Positions 38,807-50,534 of a stretch of 64,000 nt of DNA are shown piece by piece. The translations under genes were made by a program, and so were the position numbers. The stretch is taken from contig NZ_BCTM01000021.1 of assembly GCF_001571285.1 (NCBI RefSeq), positions 1 through 64,000 of the forward strand, written 5' to 3'. The stretch is from Kluyvera cryocrescens NBRC 102467. Lineage in GTDB: Bacteria > Pseudomonadota > Gammaproteobacteria > Enterobacterales > Enterobacteriaceae. The notes beneath the pieces are model-generated. The model saw only the letters and a list, made by a program, of their open reading frames with translations, had not been told where the DNA came from and made no database searches. The first letter of the stretch is position 1. Every line of letters starts with the position of its first letter.

Positions 38807-39562
38807 GTTACCTTTCAACCATTGCCAGATACGGCCAAGCGTCTCATAACCGACCCGGTCGCTGTGCATCAGCCAGACCGGGGAAGGGATTATGCGCTCC
38901 CACGGATTGAGCGGTGAAACAATGGCCAGTTGGTTAGCCGGAGCGGGAAGCGGGTGCAGCCCAACGTGTTGGAAGAAAATCATCGCCCGGGGGAGATGAG
39001 AAGCGGAAGTCACCAGCAGGAAAGGCGCATCACCAATGGCCGCTTTAACGGCGCTGGCCTCTTCTTCGGTATCTTTTGGACTGTCCAGCACGATGATCTC
39101 ACTGCGCGGTACGCCAAGGCTTTCCGCCACGCGGGCACCGGCTTCTGCGGTACTCACCGGATTGGTTAGCGCGCGGGCGCCGGTGAAGATCATTTTTGCT
39201 CCAGGATGGGCTTGCCATAGGCGAATCCCTTCCGCCAAACGCGGCAGACTGTTGTTGATCAGATTGGAGCTTGGTGCCCATTCGGGATTCCAGGTATAAC
39301 CACCACCTAATACCACCACATATTGCACCGGCTCTTCGCCACGCCAGGTGGGATACTTATCTTCAATCGGTTTCAGCAGCCCATCCGCAACCGGCTGTAG
39401 GCTCAATAACAGTATGGCGAGCCAACCCGCGGTAATGGCGGTTTTGCCCAGTTTTTGAAAACGCGTAAACCAAACCAGGACAATTCCTAAACCTATCAGC
39501 AAAAGAAGCAGCGGCAGTGGCAGCATCATTCCACCGATATACTTTTTCAGCATAAAAAGCAT
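38783..39562 (-). CDS. elyC: Envelope biogenesis factor ElyC (DUF218)
   Basis: A membrane protein linked in E. coli to peptidoglycan synthesis and undecaprenyl-phosphate lipid carrier metabolism at low temperature. It has 259 residues. Two N-terminal membrane helices (LPLPLLLLLIGLGIVLVWF and ITAGWLAILLLSLQPVA) are followed by a DUF218/YdcF-like domain with VVLGGGYTWNPEWAPSSN, ARVAESLGVPRSEI and LLVTSASHLPRAM. It converges on ycbJ with a 24-base overlap and is divergent from cmoM across 128 bases. Confidence 0.94.
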   Translation of the reverse strand: MLFMLKKYIGGMMLPLPLLLLLIGLGIVLVWFTRFQKLGKTAITAGWLAILLLSLQPVADGLLKPIEDKYPTWRGEEPVQYVVVLGGGYTWNPEWAPSSNLINNSLPRLAEGIRLWQAHPGAKMIFTGARALTNPVSTAEAGARVAESLGVPRSEIIVLDSPKDTEEEASAVKAAIGDAPFLLVTSASHLPRAMIFFQHVGLHPLPAPANQLAIVSPLNPWERIIPSPVWLMHSDRVGYETLGRIWQWLKGNSGEPGEQ

Positions 39563-39690
39563 TCTGTAGCGTACCTTTTTTAAGCATCTGACCGTATGAA
39601 TGCAGTGATATTACACCAGGTAGCTTCATTCTCGCCGTGGGTGTGACAAAATAGACCTTTTGTGGCTGGCGAAGTCAGTAAGGATGCGCT

Positions 39691-40485
39691 GTGCAGGATC
39701 GCAATTTTGATGACATGGCGGAAAAGTTTTCACGCAACATCTATGGCACCACCAAGGGCCAGCTGCGTCAGGCTATTCTGTGGCAGGATCTGGACACGCT
39801 GCTGGCAACGATGGGCACCCAACCACTGCGCATCCTTGATGCTGGCGGCGGGGAGGGGCAGACAGCACTCAAAATGGCGGAACGTGGGCACCATGTGACG
39901 CTGTGCGATCTTTCCGCGGAGATGATTGCGCGTGCGCGCAAGGCGGCCGACGAGAAAGGTGTGAGCGACAACATGCATTTCATACATTGCGCGGTCCAGG
40001 ATGTGGACGAGCATTTGGAAAGCCCGGTTGATCTGATATTGTTTCACGCTGTGCTGGAGTGGGTGGCCGATCCGCTGGACGTCTTAAAAACGCTGTGGTC
40101 GGTGCTTCGTCCGGGCGGCGCATTATCATTAATGTTCTACAATGCAAACGGCCTGTTGATGCATAACATGGTGGTGGGTAACTTCGATTACGTCGTTGCC
40201 GGCATGCCGAAAAAGAAAAGGCGGACGCTGTCGCCGAACTATCCGCGCGATCCGCAGCAGGTCTATAGCTGGCTGGAAGAGATAGGCTGGCACATTAACG
40301 GGAAAACCGGCGTGCGAGTGTTTCATGACTATTTGCGCGACAAGCAGATGCAGAAGAACTGTTTTGATATTCTGCTGGAACTTGAAACGCGCTATTGCCG
40401 CCAGGAACCGTATATTAGCCTGGGGCGCTATATTCATGTCACCGCGCTGAAGCCGCAGACAGAAACAAGGATAAACGATGAGTGA
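39691..40485 (+). CDS. cmoM: tRNA 5-carboxymethoxyuridine methyltransferase CmoM
   Basis: A SAM-dependent methyltransferase that forms mcmo5U at position 34 of some tRNAs (formerly SmtA). It has 264 residues from a GTG start at 39691 ([19 protein letters not shown]), the same N terminus as E. coli. SAM motif I is [19 protein letters not shown]; motif IV is [15 protein letters not shown]. The stop overlaps the mukF start by eight bases. It heads the cmoM-mukF-mukE-mukB operon. Confidence 0.96.
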   Translation: MQDRNFDDMAEKFSRNIYGTTKGQLRQAILWQDLDTLLATMGTQPLRILDAGGGEGQTALKMAERGHHVTLCDLSAEMIARARKAADEKGVSDNMHFIHCAVQDVDEHLESPVDLILFHAVLEWVADPLDVLKTLWSVLRPGGALSLMFYNANGLLMHNMVVGNFDYVVAGMPKKKRRTLSPNYPRDPQQVYSWLEEIGWHINGKTGVRVFHDYLRDKQMQKNCFDILLELETRYCRQEPYISLGRYIHVTALKPQTETRINDE

Positions 40486-41800
40486 ATTTTCCCAGACAGT
40501 CCCCGAACTGGTTGCCTGGGCCAGGAAAAATGATTTTGCCATCTCGCTCCCCGTCGATAGGCTCTCATTTCTGCTGGCCGTCGCAACGCTGAACGGCGAA
40601 CGACTGGAAGGTGAAATGACGGAAGGCGAGCTGGTGGATGCATTTCGTCACGTCAGTGATGCGTTTGAGCAAACCAGTGAAACCATCGGAACGCGTGCCA
40701 ACAACGCGATTAACGACCTGGTTCGCCAACGTCTGCTGAACCGCTTTACCAGCGAAATCACGGAAGGGAACGCCATCTATCGTTTGACGCCGCTGGGCAT
40801 TGGCATTACCGACTACTATATTCGTCAGCGCGAATTTTCGACGCTGCGCCTGTCAATGCAGCTGTCTATCGTCGCCGGCGAATTAAAACGTGCGGCAGAC
40901 TCTGCGGACGAAGGGGGCGACGAGTTCCACTGGCATCGCAACGTTTACGCGCCGCTGAAATACTCGGTGGCGGAGATTTTTGACAGTATTGACCTGACGC
41001 AGCGCATCATGGACGAGCAGCAGCAGTCGGTTAAAGATGATATCGCTCAGCTATTGAATAAAGACTGGCGTGCGGCGATTTCCAGTTGTGAACTGCTGCT
41101 GTCGGAAACGTCCGGCACGCTGCGTGAGCTCCAGGACACGCTGGATGCTGCGGGCGATAAGCTGCAGGCGAACCTGCTGCGTATTCAGGATGCCACGCTC
41201 AGTCATAACGATTTGCAGTTTGTCGACCGCCTGGTCTTCGATCTGCAAAGTAAGCTCGACCGTATCGTAAGCTGGGGCCAGCAGGCGATTGACCTGTGGA
41301 TTGGCTATGACCGCCACGTGCACAAATTTATCCGTACCGCGATTGATATGGATAAAAACCGCGTCTTCGCCCAGCGCCTGCGTCAGTCGGTGCAAAACTA
41401 TTTCGATGCGCCATGGGCGCTCACCTATGCCAACGCCGATCGTCTGTTGGATATGCGTGATGAAGAGATGACGCTGCGGGACGAAGAGGTCACCGGGGAA
41501 CTTCCGCCGGACTTAGAATACGAAGAATTTAACGAAATTCGCGAACAGCTCGCCGCGCTGATTGAAGAGCAGCTGGCGATTTATAAAACCAAACAGCTAC
41601 CGCTGGATCTCGGCCTGGTCGTCAAAGAGTACCTGGTTCAATACCCGCGTGCGCGTCACTTTGACGTTGCGCGAATCGTGGTTGATCAGGCGGTACGTTT
41701 GGGTATTGCACACGCAGATTTCACCGGACTGCCGGCAAAATGGCAGTCGATTAATGATTACGGAGCCAAGGTACAGGCGCATGTCATCGACAAATATTGA
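40478..41800 (+). CDS. mukF: Chromosome partition protein MukF (kleisin)
   Basis: The kleisin subunit of the MukBEF SMC complex; it bridges MukB heads and recruits MukE. It has 440 residues, the E. coli length. An N-terminal winged-helix dimerisation domain (about 1-115) is followed by a long helical middle region, an acidic linker ([21 protein letters not shown]) and a C-terminal winged helix that caps the MukB head. Its end overlaps mukE by 20 bases, indicating translational coupling. Confidence 0.98.
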   Translation: MSEFSQTVPELVAWARKNDFAISLPVDRLSFLLAVATLNGERLEGEMTEGELVDAFRHVSDAFEQTSETIGTRANNAINDLVRQRLLNRFTSEITEGNAIYRLTPLGIGITDYYIRQREFSTLRLSMQLSIVAGELKRAADSADEGGDEFHWHRNVYAPLKYSVAEIFDSIDLTQRIMDEQQQSVKDDIAQLLNKDWRAAISSCELLLSETSGTLRELQDTLDAAGDKLQANLLRIQDATLSHNDLQFVDRLVFDLQSKLDRIVSWGQQAIDLWIGYDRHVHKFIRTAIDMDKNRVFAQRLRQSVQNYFDAPWALTYANADRLLDMRDEEMTLRDEEVTGELPPDLEYEEFNEIREQLAALIEEQLAIYKTKQLPLDLGLVVKEYLVQYPRARHFDVARIVVDQAVRLGIAHADFTGLPAKWQSINDYGAKVQAHVIDKY

Positions 41801-42485
41801 ACAAGTGATGCCGGTTAAACTGGCACAGGCTCTGGCCAACCCTCTTTTTCCTGCGCTGGATAGCGCGCTGCGTGCCGGTCGCCATATTGGCCTCGACGAG
41901 CTGGACAATCACGCATTTTTAATGGATTTCCAGGAGTATCTGGAAGAATTTTACGCCCGCTATAACGTGGAGCTTATCCGTGCGCCGGAAGGTTTTTTCT
42001 ACCTGCGCCCGCGTTCCACCACGCTGATTCCGCGTTCGGTACTCTCCGAGCTGGATATGATGGTCGGTAAGATCCTCTGCTACCTCTATCTCAGCCCGGA
42101 ACGTCTGGCGAATGAAGGTATTTTCACCCAGCAGGAGCTGTATGACGAGCTATTGGCGCTGGCCGAAGAAGCTAAGCTGCTGAAGCTGGTGAATAACCGC
42201 TCCACCGGGTCCGATCTCGACCGACAGAAACTGCAAGAAAAAGTGCGTTCCTCACTCAACCGCCTGCGCCGTTTGGGGATGGTATGGTTTATGGGCCATG
42301 ACAGCAGCAAGTTCCGCATTACCGAATCCGTCTTCCGCTTTGGTGCCGACGTGCGCTCCGGCGATGACGCACGTGAAGCGCAGCTGCGCATGATTCGCGA
42401 CGGTGAAGCGATGCCTATCGAAAACCATCTGCAGCTCAATGACGAGAACGACGACAATCAGCAGGATAGCGGGGAGGAAGAGTAA
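41781..42485 (+). CDS. mukE: Chromosome partition protein MukE
   Basis: The KITE-type accessory subunit of MukBEF, binding MukF and DNA. It is 234 residues from the ATG at 41781 ([20 protein letters not shown]), matching E. coli; the longer in-frame extension to 41562 lies inside mukF and is spurious. Two winged-helix domains include [19 protein letters not shown] and [20 protein letters not shown]. The acidic tail ends in SGEEE. Its stop overlaps the mukB start by one base (TAATG). Confidence 0.98.
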   Translation: MSSTNIEQVMPVKLAQALANPLFPALDSALRAGRHIGLDELDNHAFLMDFQEYLEEFYARYNVELIRAPEGFFYLRPRSTTLIPRSVLSELDMMVGKILCYLYLSPERLANEGIFTQQELYDELLALAEEAKLLKLVNNRSTGSDLDRQKLQEKVRSSLNRLRRLGMVWFMGHDSSKFRITESVFRFGADVRSGDDAREAQLRMIRDGEAMPIENHLQLNDENDDNQQDSGEEE

Positions 42486-45400
42486 TGATCGATCGCGGTA
42501 AATTTCGTTCGCTAACGCTGATTAACTGGAACGGGTTCTTTGCCCGAACCTTCGACCTGGATGAACTGGTTACCACGCTGTCCGGCGGTAACGGTGCGGG
42601 TAAATCGACAACCATGGCGGCCTTCGTCACGGCGCTGATCCCGGACTTAACCCTGCTGCACTTCCGTAACACCACCGAAGCCGGGGCGACTAGCGGTTCA
42701 CGCGATAAAGGTCTGCACGGTAAGCTGAAAGCCGGCGTGTGTTATTCGGTATTGGATGTGATGAACTCGCGCAATCAGCGGGTGGTGGTGGGCGTCCGTC
42801 TGCAACAGGTTGCCGGACGAGACCGTAAAGTAGACATCAAACCGTTCGCGATTCAGGGGCTGCCGACCTCTTTCCAGCCGACGCAGCTGCTAACCGAAAC
42901 GCTTAACGAGCGCCAGGCGCGCGTACTGACGCTACAGGAACTGAAAGACAAGCTGGATAATATTGAAGGCGTCCAGTTCAAACAGTTCAACTCGATTACC
43001 GACTATCACTCGCTGATGTTTGATCTGGGCATCGTGGCGCGTCGTCTGCGTTCCGCATCGGACCGTAGTAAGTTCTATCGTCTGATTGAAGCTTCGCTGT
43101 ATGGCGGTATCTCTAGCGCCATCACCCGCTCGCTGCGCGACTACCTGCTGCCGGAAAACAGCGGCGTGCGCAAAGCGTTCCAGGACATGGAAGCGGCGCT
43201 GCGTGAAAACCGCATGACGCTGGAAGCGATCCGCGTGACGCAGTCCGATCGCGACCTGTTCAAACACCTTATCTCCGAAGCCACCGACTACGTGGCCGCT
43301 GACTATATGCGCCACGCCAACGAACGTCGGGTGCATCTGGATAAAGCGCTCGAGTATCGCCGTGAGCTGTTTACCTCGCGATCGCAGTTGGCCGCGGAGC
43401 AGTACAAACACGTAGATATGGCGCGTGAGCTGCAGGAGCACAACGGGGCTGAAGGGGATCTTGAAGCCGATCACCAGGCCGCCAGCGACCACCTGAATCT
43501 GGTACAAACGGCCCTGCGTCAGCAGGAAAAAATTGAACGCTATGAAGCGGACCTGGACGAGCTGCAAATTCGTCTGGAAGAACAAAATGAAGTGGTGGCC
43601 GAAGCCGCCGATCTGCAGGAAGAAAACGAAGCTCGGGCGGAAGCCGCTGAGCTGGAAGTGGATGAACTGAAAAGCCAGCTGGCGGATTACCAGCAGGCGC
43701 TGGACGTACAGCAAACGCGCGCAATTCAGTACACCCAGGCGCTGCAGGCGTTACAACGTGCGAAAGAGCTTTGCCATCTGCCTGATTTAACGCCGGAAAG
43801 TGCGGATGAATGGCTGGAAACGTTCCAGGCAAAAGAACAGGAAGCGACCGAGAAACTGCTGACCTTAGAGCAGAAGATGAGTGTGTCGCAGACCGCACAT
43901 AGCCAGTTTGAGCAGGCGTTCAAAATCGTGGAAGCGATCAACGGTCCGCTGGCCCGCGAAGAAGCCTGGAACATTGCCCGTGAACTGCTGCGCGATGGCG
44001 TTAACCAGCGTCATCTTGCAGAACAAGCCCAGCCGCTGCGTAGCCGTTTGAACGAACTGGAACAACGTCTTCGCGAGCAGCAGGAGGCCGAACGCCTGCT
44101 GGCTGATTTCTGCAAGCGTCAGGGTAAACAGTACGATATCGAAGAGCTAGAAGCGCTGCACCACGAGCTGGAAGCTCGTATCGCCGCGCTGAGCGATTGC
44201 GTTAGCGATGCGCGCGATCAACGCATGGCGCTGCGTCAGGAACAAGAGCAACTGCAATCGCGCATTTCCGCGCTGATGCACCGCGCGCCTGTGTGGTTGG
44301 CTGCGCAAAATAGTCTAAACCAGTTGTGTGAACAAAGCGGCGAGCAGTTTGAGTCGAGCCAGGACGTTACTGAGTATCTGCAGCAGCTTCTGGAGCGTGA
44401 ACGTGAAGCTATCGTTGAGCGCGATGAAGTTGGAGCGCGTAAACGTGCGGTCGATGATGAAATTGAACGTCTAAGCCAGCCGGGCGGTTCGGAAGATCAG
44501 CGCCTTAATGCACTGGCAGAACGTTTTGGCGGCGTACTGCTGTCGGAAATCTACGACGATGTCAGCCTGGAAGATGCGCCGTACTTCTCTGCGTTGTATG
44601 GCCCATCGCGTCATGCCATCGTGGTACCGGATCTGTCGCAGATCGCCGAATATCTGGAAGGGCTGGAGGATTGCCCGGAAGATCTCTATCTGATTGAAGG
44701 GGATCCGCAGTCGTTTGATGACAGCGTGTTTGCCGTTGATGAGCTGGAAAAAGCGGTGGTGGTGAAAATTGCCGACCGCCAGTGGCGTTATTCTCGCTTC
44801 CCGTCGGTGCCGCTGTTTGGTCGCGCCGCGCGTGAAAGTCGCATTGAAAGCCTGCACGCTGAGCGTGAAGTACTGTCTGAACGTTTTGCGACGCTGTCGT
44901 TTGATGTACAGAAAACGCAGCGTCTGCATCAGGCGTTTAGCCGCTTCATTGGTAGTCACCTGTCAGTGGCCTTTGATGACGACCCAGAAGCGGAAATCCG
45001 TAAGCTGAACACGCGCCGCAATGAGCTTGAGCGCTCGCTCAGCAGCCATGAAAGCGACAATCAGCAGCAACAGGCGCAGTTTGAGCAGGCGAAAGAGGGC
45101 GTTGCGCTGCTGAACCGCCTGCTGCCGCGTCTGAGTCTGTTAGCGGATGAAACGCTGGCCGACAGGGTCGATGAAATTCAGGAACGTCTGGATGAAGCGC
45201 AGGAAGCTGCGCGCTTTATCCAACAGCACGGCAATCAGTTGGCGAAACTGGAGCCTATTGCTTCAGTGTTGCAAAACGATCCGCAGCAGTTTGAACAGCT
45301 AAAAGAAGACTTTGCCTGGTCACAGCAGGTACAGCGAGAAGCCCGTCAGCAGGCATTCGCGCTGACCGAAGTGGTACAGCGTCGCGCTCACTTTGGTTAT

Positions 45401-46933
45401 TCCGACTCTGCCGATATGCTTTCCGGCAATAGCGATCTGAACGAAAAACTCCGCCAGCGTCTTGCGCAGGCGGAAAGCGAGCGTAGCCGTGCACGTGAGG
45501 CGATGCGTACCCACGCTGCGCAGGTGAGCCAGTACAGTCAGGTGCTGGCATCGCTGAAAAGCTCGTATGACACCAAAAAAGAGCTGCTCAACGATCTGCA
45601 TAAAGAACTTAAAGACATCGGCGTACGCGCGGATGCCGGAGCGGAAGAGCGCGCGCGCGCGCGCCGCGATGAACTGCATGCCCAGCTCAGCAATAACCGT
45701 GCACGTCGTAACCAACTGGAGAAAGCGCTGACCTTCTGCGAAGCGGAGATGGATAACCTGACCCGTAAGCTGCGCAAACTGGAACGCGATTATCTGGAAA
45801 TGCGTGAGCAGGTGGTGAGCGCGAAGGCCGGATGGTGCGCCGTTATGCGTCTGGTGAAAGACAACAACGTTGAACGTCGTCTGCATCGCCGCGAGCTGGC
45901 CTATCTTTCTGCCGATGATTTGCGTTCGATGTCGGATAAGGCATTGGGTGCACTGCGCCTGGCGGTAGCGGACAACGAACATTTGCGTGATGTGCTGCGT
46001 ATGTCGGAAGATCCGAAGCGTCCGGAGCGTAAAATTCAGTTCTTCGTCGCCGTGTATCAGCATCTGCGCGAGCGTATCCGTCAGGATATCATCCGCACCG
46101 ATGACCCGGTTGAAGCCATTGAACAGATGGAAATTGAGCTGAGCCGTCTGACTGAAGAACTGACCAACCGCGAACAGAAGCTGGCGATTAGCTCGCGCAG
46201 CGTGGCGAATATTATTCGCAAAACGATTCAGCGTGAGCAGAACCGTATTCGTCAGCTGAACCAGGGACTGCAGAATGTCTCCTTTGGCCAGGTGAACAGC
46301 GTTCGTCTGAACGTTAACGTGCGGGAAACCCACTCGATGCTGCTGGATGTCCTTTCTGAGCAGCATGAACAGCATCAGGACCTGTTTAACAGCAATCGCC
46401 TGACCTTCTCAGAAGCGCTGGCGAAACTGTATCAGCGTCTTAACCCACAGATCGATATGGGGCAGCGTACCCCGCAGACGATTGGTGAAGAGCTGCTCGA
46501 CTATCGTAGCTATCTGGAGATGGAAGTTGAGGTCAACCGTGGTTCTGACGGCTGGCTGCGTGCGGAATCAGGCGCACTGTCTACCGGTGAAGCTATCGGT
46601 ACCGGGATGTCGATTCTGGTGATGGTGGTTCAGAGCTGGGAAGATGAAGCGCGTCGTCTGCGCGGCAAAGATCTGTCGCCGTGCCGACTGCTGTTCCTCG
46701 ATGAGGCCGCGCGTCTTGACGCCCGCTCTATCGCGACGCTGTTTGAACTGTGTGAACGACTGGAGATGCAGCTGATTATCGCAGCACCAGAGAACATCAG
46801 TCCGGAGAAAGGGACAACCTATAAGCTGGTACGTAAAGTGGTCAATAACCACGAGCACGTTCATGTGGTGGGTCTGCGTGGTTTTGCCGCTCAGCTTCCT
46901 GAAACATTACCGGGCACCGCCGACGCCTCGTAG
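42485..46933 (+). CDS. mukB: Chromosome partition protein MukB (SMC-like condensin)
   Basis: The SMC ATPase of the MukBEF condensin that organises and segregates the chromosome. It has 1482 residues, slightly shorter than the 1486 of E. coli because the C-terminal tail is shorter. The N-terminal head has Walker [16 protein letters not shown] near residue 37. Long coiled coils (about 330-660 and 790-1110) flank the hinge region (about 665-785). The C-terminal head has the ABC signature [19 protein letters not shown] and Walker [12 protein letters not shown]. It is the last gene of the cmoM-mukFEB operon; a terminator lies about 130 bases downstream. Confidence 0.98.
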   Translation: MIDRGKFRSLTLINWNGFFARTFDLDELVTTLSGGNGAGKSTTMAAFVTALIPDLTLLHFRNTTEAGATSGSRDKGLHGKLKAGVCYSVLDVMNSRNQRVVVGVRLQQVAGRDRKVDIKPFAIQGLPTSFQPTQLLTETLNERQARVLTLQELKDKLDNIEGVQFKQFNSITDYHSLMFDLGIVARRLRSASDRSKFYRLIEASLYGGISSAITRSLRDYLLPENSGVRKAFQDMEAALRENRMTLEAIRVTQSDRDLFKHLISEATDYVAADYMRHANERRVHLDKALEYRRELFTSRSQLAAEQYKHVDMARELQEHNGAEGDLEADHQAASDHLNLVQTALRQQEKIERYEADLDELQIRLEEQNEVVAEAADLQEENEARAEAAELEVDELKSQLADYQQALDVQQTRAIQYTQALQALQRAKELCHLPDLTPESADEWLETFQAKEQEATEKLLTLEQKMSVSQTAHSQFEQAFKIVEAINGPLAREEAWNIARELLRDGVNQRHLAEQAQPLRSRLNELEQRLREQQEAERLLADFCKRQGKQYDIEELEALHHELEARIAALSDCVSDARDQRMALRQEQEQLQSRISALMHRAPVWLAAQNSLNQLCEQSGEQFESSQDVTEYLQQLLEREREAIVERDEVGARKRAVDDEIERLSQPGGSEDQRLNALAERFGGVLLSEIYDDVSLEDAPYFSALYGPSRHAIVVPDLSQIAEYLEGLEDCPEDLYLIEGDPQSFDDSVFAVDELEKAVVVKIADRQWRYSRFPSVPLFGRAARESRIESLHAEREVLSERFATLSFDVQKTQRLHQAFSRFIGSHLSVAFDDDPEAEIRKLNTRRNELERSLSSHESDNQQQQAQFEQAKEGVALLNRLLPRLSLLADETLADRVDEIQERLDEAQEAARFIQQHGNQLAKLEPIASVLQNDPQQFEQLKEDFAWSQQVQREARQQAFALTEVVQRRAHFGYSDSADMLSGNSDLNEKLRQRLAQAESERSRAREAMRTHAAQVSQYSQVLASLKSSYDTKKELLNDLHKELKDIGVRADAGAEERARARRDELHAQLSNNRARRNQLEKALTFCEAEMDNLTRKLRKLERDYLEMREQVVSAKAGWCAVMRLVKDNNVERRLHRRELAYLSADDLRSMSDKALGALRLAVADNEHLRDVLRMSEDPKRPERKIQFFVAVYQHLRERIRQDIIRTDDPVEAIEQMEIELSRLTEELTNREQKLAISSRSVANIIRKTIQREQNRIRQLNQGLQNVSFGQVNSVRLNVNVRETHSMLLDVLSEQHEQHQDLFNSNRLTFSEALAKLYQRLNPQIDMGQRTPQTIGEELLDYRSYLEMEVEVNRGSDGWLRAESGALSTGEAIGTGMSILVMVVQSWEDEARRLRGKDLSPCRLLFLDEAARLDARSIATLFELCERLEMQLIIAAPENISPEKGTTYKLVRKVVNNHEHVHVVGLRGFAAQLPETLPGTADAS

Positions 46934-47062
46934 CCTGCGGCCTATCGACCTGAAAAGTGAAGTACTATCAGGCTGATAGGTGCGTTTCATTCGCGCGTTG
47001 ATGGCCATCGCGCGCCGCGATCGCACCGCACAGAGACCTTCTGGTCCGAATACAGAACCAAG

Positions 47063-47086
47063 GGCGACCATCATGTCGCCTTTTTT
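47063..47086 (+). terminator. Rho-independent terminator downstream of mukB
   Basis: GGCGAC-CATCAT-GTCGCC followed by six T, about 130 bases after the mukB stop. The bases between the stop and the hairpin hold no gene that I can see. Confidence 0.88.
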
Positions 47087-47166
47087 GTTATCCTCATTAC
47101 GGCCATATCGCGTTATTATCTTTAGACTTCTTTACATTTCACCGGGCAAAAATGTTTTTGTCTTTA

Positions 47167-47172
47167 TATACT
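47167..47172 (+). promoter_or_regulatory. Possible -10 of the ldtD promoter
   Basis: TATACT, 51 bases before the ldtD ATG and downstream of the mukB terminator. No convincing -35 was found. Confidence 0.35.
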
Positions 47173-47222
47173 GAAGGTAAGCCCACGTTAGGGGTCTTCG
47201 TATATATAACAGGGGGCAAGGG

Positions 47223-49007
47223 ATGTTGCTTACTAAGAAAAATGGTCGTCGATTGTCAGCCGTAAGTTTGTGCCTGACAATGACATTTGCTCCACTGTTT
47301 ACCGCTTTTGCAGATGAACCCGAGGTGGTTCCATCTGATAGCACCGCGCTGCCTGCGGAACCGTCAGCGGTCCTCCAGCACCCGGGTTCGCAATCATCGG
47401 CGATGGCGAGTCTGGCGGGGAGTCAGCCTCTGGCCGAGGGGGCCGCGGCGGCAAGTCGCGCCGAAATCCAGTCTCTTTTGCCTGCCGGATACCAACCTGT
47501 CTATCTTAACCCGCTGGTGACGCTGTATGCCGCCCGCGGAATGAAACCGATGTGGGAAAACCGCGACGCGGTTCGCGCTTTCCAGCAGCAGTTAGCCGAG
47601 GTGGCGATTGCCGGTTTCCAGCCGCAGTTTACCCGCTGGGTAGAGCTGCTCACCGATCCCAGCGTCAGTGGTATGACGCGCGATGTGGTGTTATCCGATG
47701 CGCTGATGGGCTACCTCCACTTTATTAGCGGTATTCCCGTGCAGGGCAATCGCTGGCTGTACAGCGATAAGCCTTATACTCTGGCGACGCCGCCATTATC
47801 GGTGATTAATCAGTGGCAACTGGCGCTTGATAGCGGTGCGCTGCCGCAGTTTATTGCAGCTCTGGCGCCACAACATCCGCAGTATGCCGTTATGCATCAG
47901 GCGCTGTTGGCCCTGACGGGAGATTCACGCCCGTGGCCGAAACTGACCTCAACGGCTTCTTTACGTCCTGGTCAATGGAGTAGCGACGTTCCGGCGCTGC
48001 GCGAGATTTTGCAGCGCAACGGCGTGCTGGACTCCGGGCCGGATATTGCGCTGCCTGGCGATAATATTGGCAAGACCCGGAAAACGACGAAGTCCAGCGC
48101 TGCTGCTTACGACCCAACGCTGGTGGCTGCGGTCAAACGTTTCCAGGCGGCGCAAGGGCTGGGTGCTGATGGGGTGATCGGGGCATCAACGCGTGACTGG
48201 CTAAATATCTCTTCTGCTCAGCGTGCGGGCGTCCTGGCACTCAATATTCAGCGTTTACGCTTGCTCCCGGGAAAAGTCTCTACCGGCATTATGGTGAATA
48301 TTCCTGCCTACTCGTTGGTTTACTACCTGAACGGTAGCGAAGCCTTGGCTTCGCGCGTTATTGTCGGGCGTCCGGACCGCAAAACGCCGATGATGAGCAG
48401 TGCGCTGAATAACGTGGTGGTGAACCCACCGTGGAATGTACCGCCAACCCTGGCGCGTAACGATATCCTGCCGAAACTGCGTGATGATCCAGGCTACCTT
48501 GAACGTCACAACTATACGGTTTTGCGCGGCTGGAATAGCAAAGAAGCCATCGACCCGTGGCGCGTTGATTGGTCAACCATCACGGCGTCGAATTTACCGT
48601 TCCGCTTCCAGCAGGCGCCGGGAGAGCGTAATTCTTTAGGGCGCTATAAATTTAATATGCCCAGTTCGGATGCTATTTATCTCCACGATACGCCGAACCA
48701 TAATCTGTTCCAGAAAGATGCAAGGGCATTAAGCTCAGGATGTGTACGTGTAAATAAAGCATCCGATCTGGCAAATATGTTGTTACAGGATGCCGGCTGG
48801 AATGATGCGCGAATTTCGGATGCGCTGAAACAGGGGAATACCCGCTACGTTAATATCCGGCAAAATATTCCGGTTAACCTCTATTATCTGACCGCCTTTG
48901 TCGGGCCTGATGGTCAGACACAATATCGAACAGATATTTACAATTATGATGTTACTGCGCGATCCGGTGCACAAATTCTGCCAAAAGCGGAACAATTAAT
49001 CAGATAA
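47223..49007 (+). CDS. ldtD: L,D-transpeptidase LdtD (YcbB)
   Basis: A periplasmic L,D-transpeptidase that makes 3-3 crosslinks in peptidoglycan, used under envelope stress. It has 594 residues against 615 in E. coli; the missing length is mainly in the linker around [17 protein letters not shown] Sec signal ends near AFA in APLFTAFA. The PG-binding repeat region includes [20 protein letters not shown]. The YkuD catalytic motif is HDTPNHNLF...SSGCVRV, with the nucleophile at Cys507. It stands alone behind the mukB terminator. Confidence 0.96.
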   Translation: MLLTKKNGRRLSAVSLCLTMTFAPLFTAFADEPEVVPSDSTALPAEPSAVLQHPGSQSSAMASLAGSQPLAEGAAAASRAEIQSLLPAGYQPVYLNPLVTLYAARGMKPMWENRDAVRAFQQQLAEVAIAGFQPQFTRWVELLTDPSVSGMTRDVVLSDALMGYLHFISGIPVQGNRWLYSDKPYTLATPPLSVINQWQLALDSGALPQFIAALAPQHPQYAVMHQALLALTGDSRPWPKLTSTASLRPGQWSSDVPALREILQRNGVLDSGPDIALPGDNIGKTRKTTKSSAAAYDPTLVAAVKRFQAAQGLGADGVIGASTRDWLNISSAQRAGVLALNIQRLRLLPGKVSTGIMVNIPAYSLVYYLNGSEALASRVIVGRPDRKTPMMSSALNNVVVNPPWNVPPTLARNDILPKLRDDPGYLERHNYTVLRGWNSKEAIDPWRVDWSTITASNLPFRFQQAPGERNSLGRYKFNMPSSDAIYLHDTPNHNLFQKDARALSSGCVRVNKASDLANMLLQDAGWNDARISDALKQGNTRYVNIRQNIPVNLYYLTAFVGPDGQTQYRTDIYNYDVTARSGAQILPKAEQLIR

Positions 49008-49189
49008 ATGAAGTAGTTCAGGTAATGTAGTTGTCGAATAAAAAGCATTGAAGCCAGCCTCGAACGTCCAGGGCTGGCGGATCTGCGCTGCAGGCCGCCT
49101 TGACGCTGGCTTTGATGCCCGGTAAGGTGCTTAACGTGCGCCGAAGTGCATATTTTTCGATCACATTTACTACTGTAGACCTGATTATC

Positions 49190-49741
49190 ATGGACAAATT
49201 TGACGCTAATCGCCGCAAATTGCTGGCGTTAGGTGGTGTTGCGCTGGGCGCAGCTGCCATCTTACCCACGCCTGCATTTGCTACCCTCTCGACCCCACGT
49301 CCGCGTATTTTAACGCTGAATAACCTGAACACAGGTGAGTTGATAAAAGCCGAGTTTTTTGACGGCCGAGGCTATATTCAGGATGAATTAGCAAAACTAA
49401 ACCATTTTTTCCGTGACTATCGCGCGAATAAAATAAAGAGCATCGATCCGGCATTGTTTGATCAGCTCTATCGCCTGCAGGGATTATTAGGCACCAATAA
49501 ACCTGTGCAATTGATTTCGGGATATCGCTCCGTTGATACCAATAACGAGCTGCGATCGCACAGCCGTGGGGTGGCAAAACATAGCTATCACACGAAAGGG
49601 CAGGCAATGGATTTCCATATTGAAGGTATTTCCTTAAGCAATGTACGCAAAGCTGCGTTATCTCTGCGCGCAGGTGGTGTAGGATATTACCCACGTAGCA
49701 ACTTTGTGCATATTGATACCGGGCCGTTACGGCATTGGTAA
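49190..49741 (+). CDS. mepK: Murein DD-endopeptidase MepK (YcbK, peptidase M15 family)
   Basis: A periplasmic zinc endopeptidase that in E. coli cleaves 3-3 crosslinks, the bonds made by LdtD-type enzymes. It is 183 residues from the ATG at 49190; the frame extends upstream to 49100 without family support. A twin-arginine-like signal (ANRRKLLALGGVALGAAA) ends near PAFA. The M15/Hh-signal-like zinc motifs are SRGVAKHSYHTKGQAMDFH and FVHIDTG. Its position next to ldtD pairs a 3-3 crosslink maker with a 3-3 hydrolase. Confidence 0.95.
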   Translation: MDKFDANRRKLLALGGVALGAAAILPTPAFATLSTPRPRILTLNNLNTGELIKAEFFDGRGYIQDELAKLNHFFRDYRANKIKSIDPALFDQLYRLQGLLGTNKPVQLISGYRSVDTNNELRSHSRGVAKHSYHTKGQAMDFHIEGISLSNVRKAALSLRAGGVGYYPRSNFVHIDTGPLRHW

Positions 49742-49806
49742 CTCTAGGCCCGATCGTTTAGCGCCATTGATGGGACTAAACGGTGATGAGTATAAACAGG
49801 AGCAGC

Positions 49807-50454
49807 ATGAATTATCGCATTATTCCGGTTACTGCCTTCGCGCAAAACTGTTCGTTGATCTGGTGTGAGCAAACTAAGCTGGCGGCGCTTGTCGATCCAG
49901 GTGGTGACGCCGAAACGATCAAACAGCAGGTTGCCGATGCTGGCGTGACGTTGCAGCAAATTTTGCTGACCCATGGTCATCTTGATCATGTGGGTGCGGC
50001 GGCGGAACTGGCGCAGCATTACGGTGTGCCGGTGATTGGTCCGGAAAAGGAAGATGAGTTCTGGTTGCAGGGTTTGCCTGCACAAAGCCGGATGTTTGGC
50101 CTTGACGATTGCCAACCGTTGACGCCGGACCGCTGGTTGAACGAAGGCGATACGGTGAGCGTCGGTAATGTGAAGCTACAGGTGCTGCACTGCCCTGGGC
50201 ATACGCCGGGTCACGTCGTCTTTTTTGACGATGGGGCGCGTTTACTGATCTCAGGTGACGTCCTGTTTAAAGGTGGCGTAGGGCGCAGTGATTTCCCTCG
50301 CGGCGACCACGCGCAGTTGATTGACGCGATTAAGCGTAAGCTGCTGCCGCTGGGCGACGATGTGAAGTTTATTGCCGGGCACGGGCCGATGTCGACGCTG
50401 GGTCACGAGCGTTTGCATAACCCATTCCTGCAGGATGAACTACCCGTCTGGTAA
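49807..50454 (+). CDS. gloC: Type II hydroxyacylglutathione hydrolase GloC (YcbL)
   Basis: A metallo-beta-lactamase-fold glyoxalase II-type thioesterase that hydrolyses S-lactoylglutathione in methylglyoxal detoxification. It is 215 residues from the ATG at 49807 ([20 protein letters not shown]), with AGGAGCAGC upstream; a longer frame from 49783 is not needed. The zinc-binding motif is THGHLDHVG; further ligands are in [22 protein letters not shown] and [11 protein letters not shown]. It ends at a bidirectional terminator facing aspC. Confidence 0.97.
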   Translation: MNYRIIPVTAFAQNCSLIWCEQTKLAALVDPGGDAETIKQQVADAGVTLQQILLTHGHLDHVGAAAELAQHYGVPVIGPEKEDEFWLQGLPAQSRMFGLDDCQPLTPDRWLNEGDTVSVGNVKLQVLHCPGHTPGHVVFFDDGARLLISGDVLFKGGVGRSDFPRGDHAQLIDAIKRKLLPLGDDVKFIAGHGPMSTLGHERLHNPFLQDELPVW

Positions 50455-50460
50455 AAAATT

Positions 50461-50487
50461 AAAAAGGCCGCGAAAGCGGCCTTTTTT
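50461..50487. terminator. Bidirectional terminator between gloC and aspC
   Basis: AAAAAGGCCGC-GAAA-GCGGCCTTTTTT, a GNRA-loop hairpin with A and T flanks on both sides. Confidence 0.93.
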
Positions 50488-50534
50488 GTCACTGCGATAA
50501 ACCCCGGCAAGAGCAGACCCGGCCGGGGTGGTAT

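Noticed and set aside
45320-46375. A 351-codon open frame antisense to mukB
   Set aside because: It lies wholly inside mukB's conserved C-terminal region. No start signal or family features are seen, so it is taken as a shadow.
47177-47191. GTAAG-CCCAC-GTTAG before ldtD as a CpxR box
   Set aside because: It matches GTAAA-N5-GTAAA only partly and lies downstream of the likely -10, where activation would not be expected.
46934-47222. The mukB-ldtD gap as a possible small-gene or sRNA locus
   Set aside because: Apart from a terminator and a short imperfect inverted repeat (about 46968-46980) nothing coding was found. A 64-codon frame at 46980 runs through the terminator and has no ribosome site.
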